DNA of 64,000 nucleotides from Serratia oryzae (GCF_001976145.1 NZ_MOXD01000004.1:310482-374481); one strand, 5' to 3'; positions 37,081 to 46,543 are shown, counted from the stretch's first letter. Translations and numbers: made by a program. Notes: a model not told the origin generated them from the sequence alone.

Positions 37081-37182
37081 TGACAAAGTGGTTTTTTAGC
37101 CTGAGATACCCGGGCCTAGCGCACCGAGGGGCGCTCCGGCACGGCCCCTTCGGCACGCTCTCCCTAATAACGGGCTTTGTCA
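37081..37182. repeat. Palindromic interspersed repeat, copy 1 (TGACAAAG termini)
   Basis: This 102-bp element is bounded by TGACAAAG and CTTTGTCA, with internal inverted repeats around GCGCTCCGGC. Read on the minus strand it matches the 57602-57716 element over nearly its whole length, so it is an interspersed repeat with terminal inverted repeats. It lies between the sugar operon and the tannase gene and may also act as a hairpin terminator. No ORF inside. Confidence 0.8.
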
Positions 37183-37257
37183 GCAGTCTTAAATGGCCCT
37201 GGTTACAGGGCCATTTGAGATAAGGCCAACCAATCCGCTTAAATCGCTATCTTCCGC

Positions 37258-39975
37258 TTAATACAACAACCCCAACCCAAAGCTGTCGTCGGCAATCAAC
37301 GACAGAATGCCGCCGTTGGTGGTGTAGCTGCCGCTGATGGCTCCCGCTGCCGTTATCACGCCCAACACCGGCTGGTTGTAGGTCAGCACGCCATAGCTGT
37401 TAGCCTGAAAAACCGTGGTGCCGCTTAATTCGGTATCAAACTGGCTGCCATCGCTGCTGCTGACATGATAGTTGCCATCCGCCGCACCGGCCGCCAACGG
37501 CAAAGCGGAAGGCTGTTGCGCATAAAAAACCATACCGTAGGCCGTGGCCGAACGGGTCAGAACCAACGGAACCGGTTTGCCATTGACCATACCGCTAATC
37601 AGCGAACCGCTTAGCGTGCCATTGTTTTTATCGGGGGTGCCGCCGACAAAATAGTCAAAGGCATTACGATCGCTGTTCCAGGCGATATAGCCTTTGCTGC
37701 TGAGCGTACAGTTTGCATCATAAGTGATAAAACCCTGTGTGTTGGGGTCTTGGCAGGTTTGCCAGGTGGCAGCGGATGAACGCAGCCGTGCTGACCCGCT
37801 CAACGGTGTGGCGCTGTCGTTGCTGACGCTGTGCTGAATGCCGCTGGCATTGTAAATATCCGCCACCGCCTTGTAATCGCTGCTGATGTTCTGGAAGGCG
37901 ATCAGCGGTAAAAATTCTGCCCCTGATACTTTTGCGATTCCCCCCGCCAATACGCCCCCGCCAGTGAAGGTAAACTGGGCACCGTTCTCGTCACTGCTGA
38001 AGGTACAGCCACTATGGGCCTGCAGAGTCCCGCTGCGCAGCGTACCCGCCGGGCGTTGCAGGCTGGCATCAACGGTGATGCTGTAGTTCATGGTGGCAGG
38101 ATCGAACTGCACGGTCAGTTCTTCACCAAAGGTATCTCCGCCTTTATAGGTTGTGGTGGTGGTAGGCAGATGGGCGCAAGCCTGTGGAACGACGTTACCG
38201 CTGTCGGTACAGCTGTAGTTGATGGCGGCATCCAGGCTACCGGCTCCCTGGTATTTCGGCCAGGAAGGATATTGGCACAGCGGCCGGGTCCGCCCATAGG
38301 TTTGCGCATTGGTATCCATCACCCAACGGTTACCCGGTGCCACGCCGCGCTCGACCCAGTTTTCCAGTGCCGTTAATGAATTCCAGGCGGGCAGAAAGCT
38401 GCCGGTGCCGTGCCCCATACCGGGCACGGTGTAAAAGCGCACTCCCTGGTTGACCGCGTCCTGCCCGACGCTATCCGTCATTGCCTGATACCAGGCAATG
38501 GTGGAGTTTGGGCTAATCACCTCGTCAGCCAGCCCATGCAGCAGAATCAGGCGATGCTGATGGCCCAGAAACTCGGAGATGTCGGGGTTGGTGGCATCGG
38601 TGATTGCAGAAACCTGCTGCACCCGCTGCGTGTAGGCACCTGGATCGGCCGGGTTAAAGGTCAGAGCATCGAACGCGGGTTCGCGGGTAACGAAATATTT
38701 GACCCACTGATCGCCGGTCACATACATATTGGCATCCGCCTTGACGGCGGGGTTGGCGGGAACCGGGCGCGTCCCCAGATTACGGGTAGTAAAGGGGCCA
38801 GCAACCAACGTGCCTTCCAGCAGATTATATCCCCCGGCAACGCTTACGCCGTTGGCTAACGGATAGTTCAGCTTTAAAGGGGATTCGATCACCTCGACGG
38901 TGGCAATCTGGGCATCGGAGAGACAGGTATCACCGCTGTCACCCCCTCCAGGGCAACGCAGATTGGCCAGCACCTGTTTGTTCGCCGCGCGGCACCCTTC
39001 CACATTGCTGATCACATTGTCTGCGGCGCCGTCCAGCCGATCGCAGGCCTCCATTGCCGCCTGCTGTACCAGCAGGGTTTTGTTGATGTTCAGCCAGCCC
39101 GCGCCCCCATTGAGGTACAGCGCACGGCCCACCGCCACGTTCGACAGGCGAGTGCCGGTGTAGTTCAGCGCCGGTTCATTGGCAATCACACCATCATAGT
39201 CGAGCGGCCAACGCTGGATATAGCCCAGCGCATCGCGCCCGCCGGTAGAGGTGCCGAGAAAATAACTATGTTGTGGCATTTTCTGGTAACGCTGTTGCAG
39301 CAGCAATAATGCGACGTCATGGGTTTTCTTCAGCGTGTCACCGCCGTAGTTGGCCAGTGCCTCATCATCCATGGCAAAGCTGCCATCGGTAATACTGCCG
39401 CTCTGGTGGCCGGAGTCATCGCCCCAGGTGGCATACCCCTGCGCCAGCGGAGCGGGGTTATTCGGCAGCGAAAAACGCACCGTTTCCGTGCCATCAATCA
39501 GCCTGCCATTAAAACCGCCGCCGCCAAAGTGAATGGCCTTATTGTTCCATTGCGTTGGGAGGTTAACGGCAAAATTGATTTCTGGCGCGCTGCTGTTGGA
39601 GGGGAAAATCTTGCCGCGCACCTGACAATATTCCCCCAAGCTATTTCCGCTGGCATCCGCGAGGATCAGCGTCGCTTTCTCTACCCGTGCCCCTCCGCTG
39701 GGCAGGGTGATGGCTGAGGCTGGTAGCGTGACGTCATTGAGCCGATCGCAGGCCTGCTGTGCGGTAAGCGCAGGGCTCACGGGTTCAACGGGGGGCTCTG
39801 GCGTCACCGGAGTTGGATCGGGGGAGGCTGGCTCTGCAGGATCGCCCGAATTATTCGCGGCGGACTGCGTATCTGCTTCCGACGCCGGATTGCAGCCAGC
39901 CAGCAGGGTGCAGACCAGAGCGGCGAGCAGCGGAGAGACGATCTTTTTACGCCAAGGCGTAGGTGGGTTTTTCAT
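37258..39975 (-). CDS. Tannase/feruloyl esterase family lipoprotein with long C-terminal extension
   Basis: A 905-residue exported protein. The signal has the lipobox LLAGC (Cys28), followed by a Pro/Glu-rich linker (residues 45-70). The tannase/feruloyl-esterase domain (about 75-590) shows the nucleophile Ser243 in GTSTGGRD, the acid in LHGLADEVISPN and the histidine in PGMGHGTGS. It hydrolyses ester bonds of galloyl, feruloyl or similar aromatic esters; the precise substrate is unknown. The last ~310 residues are beta-rich, low in motifs and not part of the standard domain. The start at 39975 has AAGGA about 10 bases upstream. Confidence 0.85.
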   Translation of the reverse strand: MKNPPTPWRKKIVSPLLAALVCTLLAGCNPASEADTQSAANNSGDPAEPASPDPTPVTPEPPVEPVSPALTAQQACDRLNDVTLPASAITLPSGGARVEKATLILADASGNSLGEYCQVRGKIFPSNSSAPEINFAVNLPTQWNNKAIHFGGGGFNGRLIDGTETVRFSLPNNPAPLAQGYATWGDDSGHQSGSITDGSFAMDDEALANYGGDTLKKTHDVALLLLQQRYQKMPQHSYFLGTSTGGRDALGYIQRWPLDYDGVIANEPALNYTGTRLSNVAVGRALYLNGGAGWLNINKTLLVQQAAMEACDRLDGAADNVISNVEGCRAANKQVLANLRCPGGGDSGDTCLSDAQIATVEVIESPLKLNYPLANGVSVAGGYNLLEGTLVAGPFTTRNLGTRPVPANPAVKADANMYVTGDQWVKYFVTREPAFDALTFNPADPGAYTQRVQQVSAITDATNPDISEFLGHQHRLILLHGLADEVISPNSTIAWYQAMTDSVGQDAVNQGVRFYTVPGMGHGTGSFLPAWNSLTALENWVERGVAPGNRWVMDTNAQTYGRTRPLCQYPSWPKYQGAGSLDAAINYSCTDSGNVVPQACAHLPTTTTTYKGGDTFGEELTVQFDPATMNYSITVDASLQRPAGTLRSGTLQAHSGCTFSSDENGAQFTFTGGGVLAGGIAKVSGAEFLPLIAFQNISSDYKAVADIYNASGIQHSVSNDSATPLSGSARLRSSAATWQTCQDPNTQGFITYDANCTLSSKGYIAWNSDRNAFDYFVGGTPDKNNGTLSGSLISGMVNGKPVPLVLTRSATAYGMVFYAQQPSALPLAAGAADGNYHVSSSDGSQFDTELSGTTVFQANSYGVLTYNQPVLGVITAAGAISGSYTTNGGILSLIADDSFGLGLLY

Positions 39976-40378
39976 GACGTGAATGTCCTTAAGCATGAAT
40001 GCGCTATGTGGCGAAATTGAAACGCCATTTTAACCCTTGAGCAGCGCTGACGATTTGAACTCATCCACGAAATTAATGTATTTCATGTTAAAGAAAGAGG
40101 CGCTGGGGCTGCGGGGAACGCAATAAACGCCATAAATCAATGTCAGCAGGCCATGGGGGAGAGGGGCTATCTTCAGCGCCGCTACAGTTGAAGTGCTCAT
40201 GATCGTCAACGGCCGCCGATCCGGTTTGTGCCGCGTTCCAGTCCGCATTCTTCTTCATCGCCTTTCCGCTGCCATCTTTTTGTCACACATCCTCTCTAGT
40301 TTGTATGTCTAGACATTTTTACGTGTTGCCAATTAATACAAAAACGCTGTTTACCTGAAGCTTTAATAGGGAGGTTAG
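39976..40378. other. Intergenic region between tannase and first alkaline phosphatase gene
   Basis: About 400 bp. A perfect 12-bp palindrome ATGTCTAGACAT (40305-40316) lies 63 bases before the phosphatase gene and TGTCACA (40281-40287) slightly upstream. I could not make a convincing two-repeat Pho box from them. On the minus strand a 56-codon frame (40088-40258) has GGAAAGG close to its ATG, and an overlapping 72-codon frame (40030-40248) looks faintly like a LysR C-terminus. Neither is strong enough to call. Confidence 0.4.
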
Positions 40379-41833
40379 ATGAAACGCAATGTGCTCTGCC
40401 GGATGATGCTTGGCGCGATTTTTGCCGTAACGGGCTGTAATGACAGTGATTCTGTTAGCAGCACCCAGAGCGAAACGCCAACGCCTGCGCCTGTACCGCT
40501 AGCGGTGCCCACCAAGAACGTGCTGTTCTTTCTGGGGGATGGTATGGGGATTGCCACCTTGACTGCGGCGCGTATTTACAGCGTCGGGGAAGAGGGCGAA
40601 TTAACGATCGATACCCTGCCGGAAACGGCGTTTGTTCATACCTATTCGAATGATGCACAGGTCACCGACAGCGCACCTTCCATGTCGGCCTACATGACGG
40701 GGCTCAAAACCAATAACGAAGTGATCTCGATGTCCCCTGATACCAAGGCGACCAATCCGCAGGGCAAGCCTTATCAGGTCAACTTCGACAGCACCTGCCC
40801 GCCGGGTAACGGCCAGGCGGTTGAAACCTTGTTGGAACAGATGAAAGCGGCCAACTACGGCACAGGGATAGTGACGACCACCCGAGTTACCCATGCTACA
40901 CCAGCGGCGACCTACGCCCATGTCTGCCATCGCGATGCGGAAAACACCATTGCCGCCGCGCTGGTACCAGGCGGCCAGGGGTTCAACACCAAACTGGGGG
41001 ACGGTATTGACGTGATCCTCGGTGGTGGGGCCAGCTACTTCACGCCAGCGACCGCAGGCGGCACCCGTGGCGATCAGCGCAACCTGATTGCCGAGTTACA
41101 GGCGGCCAACTACCGCTATGCGGCCAACAAGCAGCAGTTTGAGCAACTGCCGGTTGATGGCAGCAAGCTGGTGGCGTTGTTTACCCCGAATCATATGTCT
41201 TATGACCTGGATCGCGATCCGGCGCAGGAACCGAGCCTGGCAGAAATGACTGAAAAGGCGATTGACGCCCTGGCCGCTAAACAGAAGGGCTTCTTCCTGA
41301 TGGTGGAAGGGGGGCGCATCGATCACGCCCTGCACGCGACCAACGCCCGCCGAGCGTTGCAGGACACGGTGGCGTTCGATGAGGCGATCAAAATGGCATT
41401 GGACAAGATGCAGCAGATTGATCCCGGCTTACAAAATACCCTGATCGTGGTCACGGCCGATCACGATCACACGCTGCAGATGAACGGCTATGCGCAGCGT
41501 ACCGGTAAAACCCAAGAGGGCAACCCTGGCGTGCTGGGGGTTGTGAAGAACTATGTCAACGGGGCCAACTCAACGGACGTGGACGGTAACCCTTATACCA
41601 TCATCGGCTTCGGCAATGGCCCGGCGCATCAGGCGACTCGCGGGCCGATCGACGAAAATGCTCTGGAAAGTGCTGATTTTTTGCAGGAGTCGGTGATCCC
41701 GCTGAAGAGCGAAACTCACGGCGGCGGCGATGTGTTCCTGGCAGCGCAAGGATTGGGTGCGGAACAGTTCAGCGGCACGCTGAATAACGATCGGGTATTC
41801 AGCCTGATTAAACAGGCGATTGACTTGCCGTGA
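40379..41833 (+). CDS. Alkaline phosphatase, lipoprotein form
   Basis: A 484-residue PhoA-family alkaline phosphatase. The signal ends in a lipobox-like AVTGC (Cys20), so it is probably membrane-anchored, with a Thr/Pro-rich linker (to about residue 42). Catalytic and metal motifs are present: LGDGMG, nucleophile Ser98 in TDSAPS, THATPAATYAH, EGGRIDHALH, TADHDH and ETHGGGDV, binding two Zn and one Mg. It hydrolyses phosphomonoesters in the periplasm. A second phosphatase gene follows 48 bases after it; the two differ in signal type and in several surface loops. Confidence 0.93.
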   Translation: MKRNVLCRMMLGAIFAVTGCNDSDSVSSTQSETPTPAPVPLAVPTKNVLFFLGDGMGIATLTAARIYSVGEEGELTIDTLPETAFVHTYSNDAQVTDSAPSMSAYMTGLKTNNEVISMSPDTKATNPQGKPYQVNFDSTCPPGNGQAVETLLEQMKAANYGTGIVTTTRVTHATPAATYAHVCHRDAENTIAAALVPGGQGFNTKLGDGIDVILGGGASYFTPATAGGTRGDQRNLIAELQAANYRYAANKQQFEQLPVDGSKLVALFTPNHMSYDLDRDPAQEPSLAEMTEKAIDALAAKQKGFFLMVEGGRIDHALHATNARRALQDTVAFDEAIKMALDKMQQIDPGLQNTLIVVTADHDHTLQMNGYAQRTGKTQEGNPGVLGVVKNYVNGANSTDVDGNPYTIIGFGNGPAHQATRGPIDENALESADFLQESVIPLKSETHGGGDVFLAAQGLGAEQFSGTLNNDRVFSLIKQAIDLP

Positions 41834-41881
41834 GCGCCAGCAGGCTAAGCATAATTTCCTCTTTCCAGAATGAGCAAAATC

Positions 41882-43408
41882 ATGAAAACAACACAATCTG
41901 TGGGTAAGTTCCAGAGCGTTACGCTGTTCCTGTTGGGCCTGTTATCCCTGGCTGGTGGCCATGCCCAAGCGGCAAACGAAGCCAAGAACGTGATCTTTTT
42001 CCTCGGCGACGGCATGGGGCCGGTAACCGTGACGGCTGCCCGTATCTATAAAGGCGAGAAACAGCTGGCGAGGGATCCGGGGGCGCTGAGCAGCAGTGAG
42101 CGCGCAGAGCTGACCATGCAGTCGCTGCGCAATGCGGCACGCATCAAAACCTTCTCTAATGACGCACAGACCACCGACAGCGCACCGTCGATGGCGGCTT
42201 ACATGACCGGCGTGAAGGCCAACAACGAAGTGATCTCGATGTCTGCCGATACCCAGGCCTATGCGGCTTCGGGTGAGCAATATATCGCGGGGGAAGACAG
42301 CACCTGCCAACCTGATAATGGCCAGCGGGCGAAAACGCTGTTGGAGCTCTCCAAGGCGGCAGGGCGTTCGGTGGGGGCGGTGTCGACCACGCGCGTTGGC
42401 CACGCCACGCCAGCGGCCACCTATGCCCATATCTGCAACCGTAATGGCTACAACACCATCGCGGAGCAATCGGTGCCGGGCAACCCTAATTACAATACGT
42501 GGTTGGGCGATGGCGTAGACGTTTTGATGGGCGGCGGGCAACGCAACTACCTGCCGAAATCAATCAACCCCAGCAGCAAGCGCAGCGATAATCAGAACCT
42601 GGTGAGCGCCATGCAGAGCGCAGGCTACACCTATATTAACAGCGGCTCGCAGTTACGCGGCCTGGATACCGGCTCGGTCAATAAACTGCTTGGGCTGTTT
42701 GCTCAAAGTGAAATGGCTTATGAGTTGGATAGGGTGAATCAGAACCTGGATCAGCCGAGCCTGGCGGAAATGGCCGAGAAGGCGCTTGAAGTGCTCAGCC
42801 GTAACGACAAAGGATTTTTCCTGATGGTGGAAGGCGGGCGCATCGATCATGCCCTGCACGGCAGCAATGCTAAACGCGCGCTGGAAGATACCCTGGCGCT
42901 GGACGAGGCGATCAAGAGCGTGCTGGCGTTTATGCAAGCCAAGGATCCTGGGCTGAAGAACACGCTGATTGTGGTGACGGCTGACCATGACCACTCTATT
43001 GCCTTTAACGGCTATGGCAAGATTGGTAACCCGATTCTAGGCAAGGTTTACGACTACCAGAACGGTGAACTGGCCAAAGCCGCCGATGGCAAACCTTACA
43101 CCACATTGGTGTTCGGCAACGGTGGCCGCCCCAATGCCAGCGCCAGCAGCCAGACCAACGTAGAAGATGGCAACGCGCCTTGGGTGGCGCCGGCGCGTGG
43201 CGCAGAACGTGAGGATTTGACCGACGTAGACACCACGCAGGATAACTTCTTGCAGGAGGTCGGCATCAATCTGGGGGCTCCGGGGGCGGAAACCCATGCG
43301 GGTGGCGATGTGATGCTGTACGCCGACGGTGCAGGTTCGCAGATCTTCAAAGGCACCCTGGATAACACCAACGTCTTCTTCAAGGTGAAAGAGGCGGCCG
43401 GTTTATGA
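41882..43408 (+). CDS. Alkaline phosphatase, soluble periplasmic form
   Basis: A 508-residue alkaline phosphatase related to the upstream one. It has a classical Sec signal (cleavage after GGHAQA near residue 30), and the same motif set is present: LGDGMG, nucleophile Ser100 in TDSAPS, GHATPAATYAH, EGGRIDHALH, TADHDH and ETHAGGDV. It has a larger insert before the C-terminus than its neighbour. An in-frame ATG at 41870 would add four residues; neither start has a strong ribosome-binding site. The stop overlaps the next gene by 4 bases (ATGA). Confidence 0.92.
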   Translation: MKTTQSVGKFQSVTLFLLGLLSLAGGHAQAANEAKNVIFFLGDGMGPVTVTAARIYKGEKQLARDPGALSSSERAELTMQSLRNAARIKTFSNDAQTTDSAPSMAAYMTGVKANNEVISMSADTQAYAASGEQYIAGEDSTCQPDNGQRAKTLLELSKAAGRSVGAVSTTRVGHATPAATYAHICNRNGYNTIAEQSVPGNPNYNTWLGDGVDVLMGGGQRNYLPKSINPSSKRSDNQNLVSAMQSAGYTYINSGSQLRGLDTGSVNKLLGLFAQSEMAYELDRVNQNLDQPSLAEMAEKALEVLSRNDKGFFLMVEGGRIDHALHGSNAKRALEDTLALDEAIKSVLAFMQAKDPGLKNTLIVVTADHDHSIAFNGYGKIGNPILGKVYDYQNGELAKAADGKPYTTLVFGNGGRPNASASSQTNVEDGNAPWVAPARGAEREDLTDVDTTQDNFLQEVGINLGAPGAETHAGGDVMLYADGAGSQIFKGTLDNTNVFFKVKEAAGL

Positions 43409-44121
43409 TCCCCCTGCGGAAAATATTCAGCCTGGCGTTGCTGGTGATGGTGGCGCTGCCCGTGCAGGCTCAGAACACGGCACAGCCCGCCGAGGCACCG
43501 GCGGTGAATCTGCGCTTGAGCTATGAAAACCGTTCAATAGGGCATGATGGCATTCAACGTGATAGCCGCTACACCGATCTGATGTACCGCCGCGCGGGGC
43601 TGGTCTGGATCGAGCGTGAGCTGCCGCAAAGCGTGCGCGCAAGTGCGGCGCATGGGCATGACGATAGCGCTTCACCTCATGCCGGCCATGCGCATAGCGA
43701 AGCGCAAGGGGCTCCCTTGCTGATACGCCGCGATGCGCAAACCGGGCAGGTGAGCGTGCAGGCGGTCTTGCATAATCTGCGCCGGGTTATCGATGTGGAG
43801 CTGGCGCATTACGGCAACGTGGGATATGGCGGTTCCTGGGCGGCGGCCTACTGGCTGATCGAGCCTGCCGCGTTGAGCCGTATGGAAAAACAGGGCCCGG
43901 AGCAACGGGGGATCCAGCACTATCAGTTACAGCAGGGGGAGCGCACCATCAAGGTGGCCTGGGACGTTGCTGGCCAATACGCGCGCAGCATTGAGCAGCG
44001 CGATAGCCACGGCACATCGCTCCAAAGCATGACGGCGACGCCATTTGTGGCGCCGCCCGTGCTGCCTTGGCAACAACTCGCGGATTATCAACGAGGTGAT
44101 TACTCCGACCTGCTGGATTAA
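43405..44121 (+). CDS. Exported histidine-rich protein coupled to alkaline phosphatase
   Basis: A 238-residue protein with a Sec signal (cleavage near PVQAQ, residue 22) and no family I recognise. Residues 83-97 hold five histidines (HGHDD then HAGHAH), a pattern typical of zinc or nickel binding. The rest is a compact, probably beta-rich domain with AAYWLIEPAAL and GERTIKVAWDVAGQYARS. The start overlaps the alkaline phosphatase stop (ATGA), indicating coupled translation. Because the upstream enzymes need zinc, a metal-delivery or metal-sensing role in the periplasm is plausible but unproven. Confidence 0.72.
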   Translation: MIPLRKIFSLALLVMVALPVQAQNTAQPAEAPAVNLRLSYENRSIGHDGIQRDSRYTDLMYRRAGLVWIERELPQSVRASAAHGHDDSASPHAGHAHSEAQGAPLLIRRDAQTGQVSVQAVLHNLRRVIDVELAHYGNVGYGGSWAAAYWLIEPAALSRMEKQGPEQRGIQHYQLQQGERTIKVAWDVAGQYARSIEQRDSHGTSLQSMTATPFVAPPVLPWQQLADYQRGDYSDLLD

Positions 44122-44150
44122 CCACGACATCGTTGAACCAAGGCTCGATA

Positions 44151-44357
44151 ATGAAAACGCCTCCGGAGTAATGTTTGTCAGTTAAGGCAAACCAGTTCCC
44201 TCTCCCTGTGGGAGAGGGTTAGGGTGAGGGGATGAACACCGCACTACAAGCCCCTCACCCCGGCCCACGGGGAGAGGGGGGCGACTCCTTTAGTAATTGG
44301 ACACGATTATGCAGTTTTGCGTTTAACTGACCGGCATTACTCCGGAGGCGTTTTCAT
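44151..44357. repeat. MITE-like element with 35-bp terminal inverted repeats
   Basis: The left arm 44151-44185 and right arm 44323-44357 are inverted copies with 32 of 35 positions equal (core ATGAAAACGCCTCCGGAG). Inside lie complementary runs built from CCCTCTCCC and GGGAGAGGG with GGGTGAGGGG and CCCCTCACCC, which would form a long secondary hairpin. No ORF of note. The structure fits a non-autonomous miniature element. Confidence 0.75.
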
Positions 44358-44500
44358 GACTAAAATACGGGGGAACGGCGGCTATTTTGCAGGGAAAATG
44401 GATAAAAACGAAAAAGCTTGTGCAAGCGTTAACAGCGGCGGTTGGCCCTAGCCCTATTATCGCGGGGAAGTGGTTTTTCTGGTGAATGCGGCCCGATAAC

Positions 44501-44530
44501 AAAAAAGCCCGTTCTTGGTAAAAAACGGGC
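44501..44530 (-). terminator. Rho-independent terminator of the TRAP operon
   Basis: On the minus strand GCCCGTT and AACGGGC form a stem around a 10-base loop, followed by TTTTTT. It lies 27 bases after the dctM-type stop. Confidence 0.85.
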
Positions 44531-44556
44531 CATATGTAACGGCTTAAAGGCAAGCG

Positions 44557-45849
44557 TTATCCGGTATGGACGCCAAACAGCTTGGGCAGGAACAGTGAGA
44601 TCGCCGGAACGTAAGTGACCAGCATCAGCACGCTGAGCAGGGCGATATAGAATGGGATCATGGCTTTCACCACCTGTTCTATTTTCTGTTTACTGACCGC
44701 ACTGGCGACGAACAGCACTGAACCCACCGGCGGCGTAATCAGGCCGATACCCAGGTTGACCAGCATGATCATCCCGAAGTGCACCGGATCGATACCCAGG
44801 TTGATCGCCACCGGCAGGAGCACCGGCGTCAGGATCAGGATCAGTGGTGCCATATCCATCAGGGTGCCGATCAGCAGCAGCATGATGTTGATCCACATCA
44901 GGATCACATATTTGTTGTCGGAGATGGAGGTAAAGAACTCGGTGATCCGCGTCGGCAGCTGCATGTAGGTCATGATGGCACCGAAGCTGGCGGCAAAGCC
45001 AATCAGGATCATCACGATGGTGACGGTTTTCACCGTGCGGAACATCAGCTTGGGCAGCTCAGACCATTTGTAGTCACGGTAAATGAACATGGTGACGAAG
45101 AATGACCACAGGCAGGCGATAGCCGCAGATTCGGTAGCGGTAAAGATACCAGACAGGATCCCGCCCATGATGATGACCACCGTCATCAACCCCCACAGGG
45201 TATCAACGAAGATCTTCAGCGCCTGGCGGAACGGCACGCGTTCGCCTTTCGGGTAGCCACGTTTGTGTGCGAAGCAGACGCACATCACCATCAGCGTCAG
45301 GCTTAACAGCAGGCCCGGCAGGATCCCGGCGATAAACAGCGAGGCGATGGAGACGGTGCCGCCGGTCGCCAGCGAGTAGATCACCGAGTTATGGCTTGGC
45401 GGTGTCAAAATGGCCTGCACCGATCCGCTGGCGGTGACGGCGGCGGCGAAATCGCGCGGGTAACCTTTTTTATCCATTTCCGGGATCATCACCGAACCGA
45501 TCGAGGCGGTATCCGCCACTGACGAACCGGAGATGGCCCCAAAGAAGGTAGAAGCCACGATGTTAACCAGCGACAGACCACCGCGAATAAAGCCCACGAA
45601 GATATAAGCGAAGTTAACCAGGCGGCGGGCAATGCCGCCTTCTGCCATGATGGCTCCGGCCAGAATAAAGAACGGAATGGCCAGCAGCGAAAACTTGTTC
45701 ACGCCGTTGGTGATCTGAATCATTACGGCTTCGAGCGGCAGGTCGATCCAGAACGCCCCGGCGACGGCGCTGATGCCGACGGCGTAGGCCACGGGTACAC
45801 CAATGGCGAGCATTACGCCAAGGGTTAGCAATAGAATCAATGCGTCCAT
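44557..45849 (-). CDS. TRAP transporter large permease subunit (DctM family)
   Basis: A 430-residue DctM/SiaM-type membrane protein with about 12 hydrophobic segments and the family motifs SGSSVADTASIGSVMIPEM and LITPPVGSVLFVASAV. TRAP transporters import organic acids using sodium and a periplasmic binding protein. It is the last gene in a leftward dctP-dctQ-dctM set, 24 bases after the small subunit. Substrate class cannot be read from the membrane subunit. Confidence 0.94.
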   Translation of the reverse strand: MDALILLLTLGVMLAIGVPVAYAVGISAVAGAFWIDLPLEAVMIQITNGVNKFSLLAIPFFILAGAIMAEGGIARRLVNFAYIFVGFIRGGLSLVNIVASTFFGAISGSSVADTASIGSVMIPEMDKKGYPRDFAAAVTASGSVQAILTPPSHNSVIYSLATGGTVSIASLFIAGILPGLLLSLTLMVMCVCFAHKRGYPKGERVPFRQALKIFVDTLWGLMTVVIIMGGILSGIFTATESAAIACLWSFFVTMFIYRDYKWSELPKLMFRTVKTVTIVMILIGFAASFGAIMTYMQLPTRITEFFTSISDNKYVILMWINIMLLLIGTLMDMAPLILILTPVLLPVAINLGIDPVHFGMIMLVNLGIGLITPPVGSVLFVASAVSKQKIEQVVKAMIPFYIALLSVLMLVTYVPAISLFLPKLFGVHTG

Positions 45850-45873
45850 AAGTTACAGGCTCCTGGTTACCGC

Positions 45874-46380
45874 TTAGGAATTACCCAGCATCACCACCGG
45901 GCGGTGATTCTGCGGGCCAAAAAAGATGCGCTCAATAATGAACAGTAACGTGATAAATGACCCGATAGGCAGCGGCAGATAAGTGACCCCTGCGGTTAAC
46001 ACCGGGAATTCAGCCACGGGCTGTTCCCACAGTTCCAGGCACAGGTTGTAGCCGTAATAGAGAATAAACAGGCTGATTGCCAGCATCATCAGATCGGTAA
46101 GTACCGAGCAGACCTTTTTCAGCGGTTCTGACAGGCGATCGGTCATCATGCTGACCGCGATATGCGAGCAGGAACGGTAGCTGACGGCGGCACCGACAAA
46201 GGTGAAGGTCACCATACAGATAATTGCCACCGGCTCCGGCCACGATAGGCCTGCGTTCAATACGTAGCGGGCAAAAATACCGACGGGGATCACGGCGGTC
46301 ATAACGAGCAGGGCAAGGCCGGAAAGCCAGATAGACACACGGTAAAGGAAGTCCATTACCGATATATAAGACTGAGACAT
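45874..46380 (-). CDS. TRAP transporter small permease subunit (DctQ family)
   Basis: A 168-residue membrane protein with four predicted helices and the DctQ-type pattern GIFARYVLNAGLSWPEPVA. It pairs with the large subunit. A 185-bp gap containing a palindromic repeat separates it from the binding-protein gene, so its expression may be uncoupled from dctP. Confidence 0.9.
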   Translation of the reverse strand: MSQSYISVMDFLYRVSIWLSGLALLVMTAVIPVGIFARYVLNAGLSWPEPVAIICMVTFTFVGAAVSYRSCSHIAVSMMTDRLSEPLKKVCSVLTDLMMLAISLFILYYGYNLCLELWEQPVAEFPVLTAGVTYLPLPIGSFITLLFIIERIFFGPQNHRPVVMLGNS

Positions 46381-46417
46381 GATAATCCCCTACATCCTGG
46401 TCAGAAAAAATGGGGCG

Positions 46418-46543
46418 AATATCCCCATCACCCTTCAAGCCGCAGAGGCTGCCATTACTCACCCCCAGCCATTTGGGGGGACCAAGCGCCTGGGAGCTGG
46501 CTCAGTTGCCGCCTACCTGCAACCTGAAGTGGCGTGGGTATCG
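46418..46543. repeat. ERIC/IRU-like imperfect palindrome
   Basis: The ends are inverted relatives (left ATCACCCTTCAAGCCGCAG, right CTGCAACCTGAAGTGGCGTG), and the core holds ACTCACCCCCAGCC against GGGAGCTGGCTCAGT. This matches the layout I recall for enterobacterial intergenic repeat units (ERIC/IRU), diverged in sequence. It lies within the TRAP operon between dctP- and dctQ-type genes. Confidence 0.6.

Noticed and set aside
40275-40320. Pho box before the first alkaline phosphatase
   Set aside because: One TGTCACA half-site is present, but the second repeat at the required spacing is not convincing.
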